A stretch of 6,091 nucleotides of DNA, taken from positions 1-6,091 of the forward strand of contig JBEKFO010000261.1 of assembly GCA_050013275.1 (NCBI GenBank), read 5' to 3'. This document shows, piece by piece, positions 1-4,146 of the stretch. Made by a program: the position numbers and the translations under genes. The DNA comes from Roseiarcus sp050013275. Lineage in GTDB: Bacteria; Pseudomonadota; Alphaproteobacteria; Rhizobiales; Beijerinckiaceae. Within the stretch, counting starts at the first letter, position 1, and each line of letters begins with the position of its first letter. The notes beneath the pieces were generated by a model, which did no database searches, was not told the origin of the DNA, and worked only from the letters and a program-made list of their open reading frames with translations.

Positions 1-1601
1 GCGAGCAGATTGGTCTGGAACGCGATCTCGTCGATCACGCCGATGATCTGGCTGATCTGCTGCGAGGACTTCTCGATCTTGCCCATCGCCTCGACCGCCT
101 TGCTGACGATCTCGCCGCCGCGTTCGGCGTCCCCGCGCGCCGAAGACACCACTTCGCGCGCCTGCTTGGCGCCCTCGGCGGTCTTGCGCACCGTCTCAGT
201 GACTTCGCCGAGCGCCGCCGCGGTCTCTTCCAGGCTCGACGCCTGCTGCTCCGTGCGGCGGGAAAGATCGTTCGCGGCGGTGGTGATCTCCTGCGTGCCC
301 GTATGCACCGACTCGACCGACAGGTTGACGCCCTCGAACGCCTTCGCCAGTTGCTCGATCGCGCCGTTGAAGTCGCTCTGCAGCTTCTTGTACGCCTCGG
401 GCAAAGTCGTCGTCATCCGATAGGTCAGGTTCTTCTCGGCGAGTTTGATCAGCGCAACGCCGAGCTGTTCGATGGCGACCTTTTGTTCGCCGGCGACTCT
501 TTCCCGCTCCGCGGCGGTTCTCGCCTGCGCCGCCGCTTCTTCACTTTGGCGCCGCAACGCCTGATCGGCTTCCACGCGCGCCTTCTCGACGGACTTGGCC
601 TTGAAGGCGCCGACCGCGTTCGCGATCTGGCCGATCTCGTCCTTGCGGTCGAGCCCCGGCAGGACGACGTCGAAATTGCCGTCGGCGAGTTCGTGCATGC
701 CGCGCGTCAGGCCGCTCAAGGGGCGCGTGATGCCGCGGGCGACGCCGGCCAGCAGCAGCAACGTTGCGAGAAGCGCCGCGCCGACCATGCCCAATTTCGT
801 CAGCAAATTCGAGGTGAGCGTATCGACCCTGGCTTGCAGCAGCCGAGCCAGTTCCTTGTTGGTGGCCTGCCAAGTCGCGTCGGTTTGCGCGAGCAACGCC
901 AATTCGTCGGCGGCGAGCGTGTCGGCCGGCTGGCCTTGCAGCAACGCCTTGCCTTGATCCAGCATCTTCGCGACCGCGCTCTTCAGCGCCGCGTCGGCGT
1001 TCGACAACGCGCGGCTGGTGTCGCCGGCGGCGTTGTTCTTCATCGCCGTACTCAGATCGGAGTCGGCGTCGTCGGAAAAGGTTTGCAGCTTGTTGACGGC
1101 GAAGGCGATGTTCGCCAGGCGGGAGTCGCTCTTGGCTTGCCCCGCCGCATCGCGCAGTTCCGCGGCGGCGGCGATGATCCCCGGCATTCGAACCGTGTCG
1201 GCGTCCATGGCGTAGAAACTGTCGAGATCGGGATCGAGCGTGAGGTTCGAACCGTCGGCGACCGCCCCGATCAACGTCTTGCCGGCTGCGAGCCTGGTCA
1301 GACGGTCCTTGGCTTGCACGAACGCGCTCGACGCGCTCGCGGTGTCGAACTGCGGATCGAACTGCGCCGCGGAGGCGATCTGAACCGGCGCCTCGTCGCC
1401 CGCGCCCGGGGCGCGCGCGAAACTCGGCCAAATGTCGCTTAAGTATCGCGTACCCGCGATTTCCTTATCGGCGAAGGAAATGTCCCCCATCGCCTGATGA
1501 ATGAACAGGTAGGTCAGAAGCGCGATCGGCGCGAGAAAGCACGCGGAGATCACGCCGAGGCGCGTCGCAATCGACAGCCGTGAATTGACATAGGTCCACA
1601 T
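1..1601 (-). CDS. Methyl-accepting chemotaxis protein, C-terminus cut by window edge
   Basis: This is a transmembrane chemoreceptor that senses a ligand outside the inner membrane and controls the CheA-CheW kinase complex. 533 residues are visible with no internal stop. Order: a short cytoplasmic start, TM1 at about residues 15-34, a periplasmic, apparently helical sensor of about 235 residues, TM2 at about 270-289, HAMP at about 288-342 (GITRPLSGLTRGMHELADG), a charged helical linker, a second HAMP-like stretch near 384-417 (LIKLAEKNLTYRM), then the signalling domain. The methylation helix contains RTEQQASSLEETAA (449 on, Q452/Q453). The protein runs off the window in IGVIDEIAFQTNLL (520-533), at the conserved hairpin tip, so about 100 or more residues are missing. 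The ATG at 1601 is fixed by an in-frame TAG 12 bases upstream of it. An AGGA lies 10 nt before the start. The family is certain. The ligand cannot be read, because the sensor domain is not one I recognise. Confidence 0.95.
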   Translation of the reverse strand, partial: MWTYVNSRLSIATRLGVISACFLAPIALLTYLFIHQAMGDISFADKEIAGTRYLSDIWPSFARAPGAGDEAPVQIASAAQFDPQFDTASASSAFVQAKDRLTRLAAGKTLIGAVADGSNLTLDPDLDSFYAMDADTVRMPGIIAAAAELRDAAGQAKSDSRLANIAFAVNKLQTFSDDADSDLSTAMKNNAAGDTSRALSNADAALKSAVAKMLDQGKALLQGQPADTLAADELALLAQTDATWQATNKELARLLQARVDTLTSNLLTKLGMVGAALLATLLLLAGVARGITRPLSGLTRGMHELADGNFDVVLPGLDRKDEIGQIANAVGAFKAKSVEKARVEADQALRRQSEEAAAQARTAAERERVAGEQKVAIEQLGVALIKLAEKNLTYRMTTTLPEAYKKLQSDFNGAIEQLAKAFEGVNLSVESVHTGTQEITTAANDLSRRTEQQASSLEETAAALGEVTETVRKTAEGAKQAREVVSSARGDAERGGEIVSKAVEAMGKIEKSSQQISQIIGVIDEIAFQTNLL

Positions 1602-1611
1602 GAGCGCAAGG

Positions 1612-1615
1612 TCCT
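1612..1615 (-). promoter_or_regulatory. Weak Shine-Dalgarno of the chemoreceptor
   Basis: AGGA on the minus strand lies 10 nt upstream of the ATG at 1601. The spacing is slightly long and the match short, but no better start exists upstream in this frame because of the nearby TAG. Confidence 0.4.
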
Positions 1616-1801
1616 ATACTTGAAGGGAGGGAGAGATCTCACAGCGGCTGCGACATCGAGGCGGGACTTTGGTGACCGCGTCGACATCTTGCGACCCGCG
1701 GGGGCGCGCCTTCGCGTTCGGCGACCGACTGAGGAAAATCGTGTGAGACCTCCGAGAACAAGCGAGCGCCAGCGACCCTGACGCCCCGATGGTCGCTCGC
1801 G

Positions 1802-1822
1802 CCAAGCCGCTTCGAGGCTTGG
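1802..1822. repeat. Short inverted repeat (7-bp arms)
   Basis: CCAAGCC, a 7-nt loop, then GGCTTGG form a perfect 7-bp stem about 200 bp upstream of the chemoreceptor start. No T-run follows on either strand, so it is not an obvious terminator. If the chemoreceptor transcript begins near 1950, this hairpin would sit in its 5' leader. Confidence 0.4.
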
Positions 1823-1959
1823 GCAAGACGATCGATCGGCGCGCGTATTTGTGGGCATGTCGGCTCGAGACCCGACGCGGGCGAACGGCCTCATGCCTCA
1901 GACGCCGTCCCGGCGAAGGTCGCGTCTGTCGCCCACGGATCGAAATCTGAATGCGATTG

Positions 1960-1975
1960 GTTATCCGTTTCTTAA
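1960..1975 (-). promoter_or_regulatory. CtrA-like binding site
   Basis: On the minus strand the sequence reads TTAA, seven bases, ATAAC. The alphaproteobacterial CtrA consensus is TTAA-N7-TTAAC, so the spacing is exact and one base differs. CtrA commonly controls motility and chemotaxis genes in this class, which suits the downstream chemoreceptor. The site is about 360 bp upstream of that start codon, which is far, so it would need a long leader or action at a distance. This is a motif match only. Confidence 0.35.
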
Positions 1976-1985
1976 TTTTCCGGGG

Positions 1986-2018
1986 CGAGGGAGTGACTAA
2001 CTCGACATTTTTGCAAGG
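1986..2018. repeat. Imperfect direct repeat, copy 1
   Basis: This is the first copy of a ~32-bp unit. It contains GGAGTGACT, then an 8-9 bp variable centre, then TTTTTGCAAGG. It matches the copy at 2040-2071 in both outer blocks (GTGACT at one end, ATTTTTGCAAGG at the other, with one extra T in copy 2). The gap between the two copies is 21 bp. It could be an operator pair or a degenerate intergenic repeat. Confidence 0.55.
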
Positions 2019-2030
2019 CGCCGCGGGGCT

Positions 2031-2051
2031 TGGGCGTGACATGGGCGTGAC
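2031..2051. repeat. Tandem TGGGCGTGAC repeat, 11-bp period
   Basis: TGGGCGTGACA is followed at once by TGGGCGTGACT, a tandem pair with an 11-bp period, close to one turn of DNA. The second copy begins the downstream 32-bp repeat. Together with the GTGAC at 1993-1997, three GTGAC elements start at 1993, 2036 and 2047, which puts them on nearly the same face of the helix. Confidence 0.5.
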
Positions 2052-2071
2052 TTCGTGGATTTTTTGCAAGG
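2040..2071. repeat. Imperfect direct repeat, copy 2
   Basis: This is the second copy of the unit at 1986-2018: GGGCGTGACT, an 8-bp variable centre, then ATTTTTTGCAAGG. The outer blocks are conserved and the centre is not, as expected for a bipartite protein site rather than a recent duplication. Confidence 0.55.
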
Positions 2072-2122
2072 ATGCGGCAATGCGCTCACGGCCCAGAAAA
2101 GGTCGGCGCCGCGATGCAAAGG

Positions 2123-2162
2123 CGAGAAAATCCGGTCTTTTGCGCAAATTTCTGATTTTTCG
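2123..2162. repeat. Nested dyad around TTTGCGCAAA
   Basis: A perfect 10-bp palindrome, TTTGCGCAAA (2139-2148), is flanked by outer arms CGAGAAAATC (2123-2132) and GATTTTTCG (2154-2162). These pair with one bulged A and one G-T. Both dyads share nearly the same centre (about 2143). It could be a dimeric operator or an RNA fold. No known regulator is matched with certainty. Confidence 0.4.
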
Positions 2163-2220
2163 GGCGATCGGCTGCGCCACTCCCTTTCGAGCGCCCCGCC
2201 CCGCAGTCAATGAGAAGCGG

Positions 2221-2242
2221 GCGCCCGCGAGCCTGCGGGCGC
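2221..2242 (-). terminator. Candidate hairpin terminator downstream of gmk
   Basis: GCGCCCGC, a 6-nt loop and GCGGGCGC form a perfect 8-bp, all-G/C stem. Read leftward, the direction of gmk, it is followed by CCGCTTCTCATTG, which is only moderately T-rich, so it is an imperfect intrinsic terminator. It lies about 155 bp past the gmk stop. It could equally be a plain stable hairpin. Confidence 0.35.
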
Positions 2243-2320
2243 GACGTTTCGCCGCACCATCCGAACTTGTGCGAGATCAAGGCGGGCTTGACTGCGAGGA
2301 CGCCCAGGGGCTGCGAATCG

Positions 2321-2348
2321 GGCCGCGCCGCATTGGATTGGCGCGACC
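2321..2348 (-). terminator. Hairpin just downstream of gmk, possible 3' end
   Basis: In the minus-strand transcript, GGUCGCGCC and GGCGCGGCC pair over 9 bp with one G-U and a 10-nt loop. On the plus strand the same position is an A-C mismatch, so the fold suits leftward transcription. It starts about 50 nt after the gmk stop. There is no U-tract, so it may stabilise the 3' end or need Rho. CGAATCG occurs on both flanks (2314-2320 and 2348-2354). Confidence 0.35.
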
Positions 2349-2396
2349 GAATCGCCGCAAACGTCGGTGTTCGAGGCCGAAGCGCGCCCCGCCGGC

Positions 2397-3041
2397 TCAG
2401 CCCTTCAGCAGCCGCTCGACGAAATCCTCGACCCCCTCGGCGACGCGCGCGCAGCGCGTCCGCTCGGCGGCGACGATCGCCACGACCTGCGCGTAAGCGC
2501 GCTGCAGATCGTCGTTGACCACGACGTAGTCGTACTGGCGCCAGCGTTCGATCTCGTGCTTGGCGTTTTCCAGCCTCTTGTCGATCGTCGCGGCAGAATC
2601 CTCGGCGCGCCGATCGAGCCGCGCGCGCAGCTCCGCCATCGACGGCGGTAGGACGAAGATGCTGACGACGTCGCTCGCCATCGCCTCGCGCACCTGCTGG
2701 GCGCCCTGCCAGTCGATGTCGAACAGCATGTCCCGCCCCTCAGCCAGCACCGCCTCGACCGGCGCGCGCGGCGTGCCGTAGCAATTGCCGTGGACCTCGG
2801 CCGATTCCAGGAGGTCGCCCGCGCTCTTGGCGACGTCGAACTGATGGCGGGTGATGAAATGATAGTGGATGCCGTCGGCTTCCGAGGAGCGCCGCGCGCG
2901 CGTGGTGACGGAGATCGACAGCGTCAGGTCGAGCGACTTGTCCTGCAGCAACATGCGCGTCAGCGTGGTCTTGCCGGCGCCGGAGGGCGAGGAAAGGATC
3001 AAAATCATGCCGCGTCGGCGCATCGTCCCGGGTCCGTTCAT
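2397..3041 (-). CDS. gmk: Guanylate kinase
   Basis: This cytosolic enzyme phosphorylates GMP (or dGMP) to GDP with ATP, an essential step of purine nucleotide supply. The 214 residues fit the family (about 205-220). The P-loop is SSPSGAGKTT (17-26, K24). GMP-site residues in family positions are S44, R48 and R51 (SVTTRARR), Y60, E79 and Y88 (the NCYGTPR segment). The strand DMLFDIDWQGA (104-114) precedes the lid, seen as RLDRRAEDSAATIDKRL. The start codon overlaps the yicC stop as ATGA, so the two are translationally coupled, and no clear Shine-Dalgarno precedes it. Codons 7 and 12 are also ATG. A start at Met7 (MRRRGMILIL) would look just as normal for alphaproteobacterial homologues. Function is secure. 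The exact start is not. Confidence 0.97.
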   Translation of the reverse strand: MNGPGTMRRRGMILILSSPSGAGKTTLTRMLLQDKSLDLTLSISVTTRARRSSEADGIHYHFITRHQFDVAKSAGDLLESAEVHGNCYGTPRAPVEAVLAEGRDMLFDIDWQGAQQVREAMASDVVSIFVLPPSMAELRARLDRRAEDSAATIDKRLENAKHEIERWRQYDYVVVNDDLQRAYAQVVAIVAAERTRCARVAEGVEDFVERLLKG

Positions 3042-3925
3042 TCGATGTTCTGCACTTGCTCGCGCAATTGCTCGATTTGCGCGCGCAGTTCAAGCCCCTG
3101 CGCGGTGAGCGAGACGTCGTTGGCCTTGGCGCACAGCGTGTTCGCCTCGCGTCCCAGCTCCTGAGCGAGAAAATCGAGCCGCCGGCCGACCGGCCCGCCC
3201 TCGCCGAGAAGAGCGCGCGCCGCCGCGACATGGGTCTTTAGGCGATCGAGCTCCTCGCGGATGTCGGCCTTGGCGGCGAGGAGGATCGCCTCCTGATGCA
3301 GGCGGTTCTCGTCGAAGCCGCGCGAGGATTCCATCAGCGCGGCGACCGCCTGCGCGAGGCGCGCGCGAACCGCCTCGGGCTTGCGTGCGGGATTGTCGTC
3401 GGCCGCTTGCGTCAGCGCGGTGATGGCGTCGAGCCGCTCGGCGAGAATCGTCGCCAGCGCGTCGCCCTCGGCGCGCCGCGCGACGGTGAGCGCCGCGATC
3501 GCGACGTCGAGGCTCGACAGCGCGCCGGCGCAGACCGCGGCGATCGTCGCCTCGTCGTCGGCCGCCTCGACGATCTCGACGACGCCGCGCACGGCGAGCA
3601 CGCCGTCCATGGTCGGCGGCGCGAGGCGGGCGGCTTTGGCCGCCTCCTGCGCCACGGCGAGGATCGAAGCGAGCGCGGCGGCGTCGACGCGCGCCTGAGA
3701 ACTCGCGCCTTCGCGCTGCGCGGAAATCGTCGCGAAACAAGTGCCGCGCGCCAGCGCTTTGGAAAGACGCGCGCGCGCCTCGGCCTCGATGCGGTCGAAG
3801 CCCTGGGGAATGCGCAGGCGCAGATCGAGTCCCTTGGCGTTGACGCATTTGAGCTCGACCGTCCAACGCCACGGCCCGTGCGCGCCCGCCGCTCGGGCGA
3901 AGCCGGTCATGCTGGTCAGGGTCAT
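3038..3925 (-). CDS. yicC: YicC/YloC-family endoribonuclease
   Basis: This is a cytosolic protein of the YicC/YloC family. Members in enteric bacteria and Bacillus have been reported to act as endoribonucleases, with links to small-RNA turnover and stationary-phase fitness. At 295 residues it has the usual length. The N-terminal hallmark SMTGFARA (5-12) is followed by the VELKCVNAKGLDLRLRIP strand region. The highly conserved C-terminal domain (DUF1732) spans about 207-295, with ENRLHQEAILLAAKADI, then GPVGRRLDFLAQELGREANT (from 244) and the terminal IEQLREQVQNIE. The ATG at 3925 has GGGGA 7 nt upstream. A second in-frame ATG (Met6) lies too close to the SMTGF motif to be preferred. It is the first gene of a yicC-gmk operon; an mltG-type gene often found upstream is absent here. 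Confidence 0.95.
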   Translation of the reverse strand: MTLTSMTGFARAAGAHGPWRWTVELKCVNAKGLDLRLRIPQGFDRIEAEARARLSKALARGTCFATISAQREGASSQARVDAAALASILAVAQEAAKAARLAPPTMDGVLAVRGVVEIVEAADDEATIAAVCAGALSSLDVAIAALTVARRAEGDALATILAERLDAITALTQAADDNPARKPEAVRARLAQAVAALMESSRGFDENRLHQEAILLAAKADIREELDRLKTHVAAARALLGEGGPVGRRLDFLAQELGREANTLCAKANDVSLTAQGLELRAQIEQLREQVQNIE

Positions 3926-3932
3926 GCTGAAA

Positions 3933-3937
3933 TCCCC
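3933..3937 (-). promoter_or_regulatory. Shine-Dalgarno of yicC
   Basis: GGGGA on the minus strand is 7 nt from the ATG at 3925. This supports that start over the in-frame ATG five codons later. Confidence 0.5.
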
Positions 3938-3965
3938 GAGGCGCCGCGACTCGGCGCGCCAGCGT

Positions 3966-3971
3966 CTTATA
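3966..3971 (-). promoter_or_regulatory. Candidate -10 box for yicC-gmk
   Basis: TATAAG on the minus strand stands out in GC-rich sequence and would place the transcript start about 35 nt before the yicC ATG. No good -35 hexamer lies at 16-18 bp; the best nearby sequence is the pyrimidine run CCCTTTTCCC. This is a moderate guess. Confidence 0.35.
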
Positions 3972-4005
3972 CAGGAGCGCGAACGGGAAAAGGGAACGGT
4001 CGTTT

Positions 4006-4058
4006 CGCTGCGGGGCGAGGCGAATCCGCTGCGGCCGCGCTGAAATCGCTGCGGCCGC
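4006..4058. repeat. Three CGCTGCGG repeats spaced 20-21 bp
   Basis: CGCTGCGG occurs at 4006-4013, 4027-4034 and 4047-4054, with periods of 21 and 20 bp, or two helical turns. The last two copies extend to CGCTGCGGCCGC (4027-4038 and 4047-4058), each containing the palindrome GCGGCCGC. They lie between the two divergent genes, upstream of the yicC -10-like box. This suggests cooperative protein binding on one DNA face, but the regulator is unknown. Confidence 0.5.
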
Positions 4059-4078
4059 TTGGCGGTTTGCCGCGCTCG

Positions 4079-4096
4079 CCTTGACGCCGGTCAAGG
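4079..4096. promoter_or_regulatory. FNR/FixK-type palindrome
   Basis: CCTTGAC-GCCG-GTCAAGG is a perfect palindrome with 7-bp arms and a 4-bp centre. The core TTGAC-N4-GTCAA has the spacing of the FNR/FixK/FnrL consensus TTGAT-N4-ATCAA, differing only at the variable fifth position of each arm. Its centre (4087.5) is about 59 bp before the Lon-like start codon. Activation from the usual -41.5 position would put the transcript start near 4129, giving a leader of about 18 nt that includes the ribosome site. The yicC start is about 155 bp away on the other side. A low-oxygen signal for the Lon-like gene is the natural reading, unproven. Confidence 0.55.
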
Positions 4097-4132
4097 ACGC
4101 GCCGACTGTTCGGGCGAACGGTGCGGGACACC

Positions 4133-4138
4133 AGGAGG
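4133..4138 (+). promoter_or_regulatory. Strong Shine-Dalgarno of the Lon-like gene
   Basis: AGGAGG lies 8 nt upstream of a GTG codon at 4147. It decides the start, because no ATG in this frame is close to it. The first in-frame ATG is at 4372, beyond conserved family sequence. Confidence 0.8.
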
Positions 4139-4146
4139 GAACGGCA

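Larger units (their letters stand above)
1602..2396. other. Long intergenic region with no supported gene
   Basis: About 795 bp separate the chemoreceptor start from the gmk stop, with both genes pointing left. Open frames cross it on both strands, but they are rich in Arg/Ser/Pro, lack good ribosome sites and show no recognisable domain, so I call no gene. The part from about 1950 to 2165 is visibly richer in A/T than its surroundings. It carries a CtrA-like site, direct repeats and dyads, each listed separately. The part from 1602 to 1950 is plain GC-rich sequence with one 7-bp hairpin (1802-1822). The region most likely contains the chemoreceptor promoter and perhaps an untranslated or small RNA. 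That last point is inference. Confidence 0.6.
3926..4146. other. Divergent intergenic control region
   Basis: These 221 bp separate the leftward yicC-gmk operon from the rightward Lon-like gene, so both promoters must lie here or overlap the gene starts. From left to right it holds the yicC Shine-Dalgarno and a -10-like TATAAG, three phased CGCTGCGG repeats, the FNR/FixK-type palindrome, a small GTTCG-GG-CGAAC palindrome (4108-4119), and AGGAGG. No small gene or RNA gene is evident. Confidence 0.75.

Noticed and set aside
303..1442. 379-codon plus-strand open frame opposite the chemoreceptor
   Set aside because: The minus-strand frame encodes a full TM-HAMP-signalling architecture. The plus frame is rich in Arg, Gly and Gln, with no recognisable fold.
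1613..1618. TATAGG on the minus strand as the chemoreceptor -10 box
   Set aside because: It is only about 12 bp before the start codon and would leave almost no leader, and it overlaps the likely ribosome site.
1614..2210. 198-codon minus-strand frame in the gap
   Set aside because: It has very high Arg/Ser/Pro content, no ribosome site and no domain, and it crosses the repeat block. It could only be revived by peptide data or conservation.
1951..2496. 181-codon plus-strand frame across the gap into the gmk 3' end
   Set aside because: It overlaps gmk on the opposite strand and reads as low-complexity basic sequence. The near-identical FLIFR stretches it contains come from the A/T-rich block.
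4081..4086. TTGACG as a sigma-70 -35 box for the Lon-like gene
   Set aside because: The hexamer is half of a perfect palindrome, and no -10-like sequence lies 16-18 bp downstream, so an activator site explains it better.
4108..4119. GTTCG-GG-CGAAC palindrome as an operator
   Set aside because: The arms are only 5 bp in GC-rich DNA, so chance is a sufficient explanation. It is noted within the divergent-region entry only.
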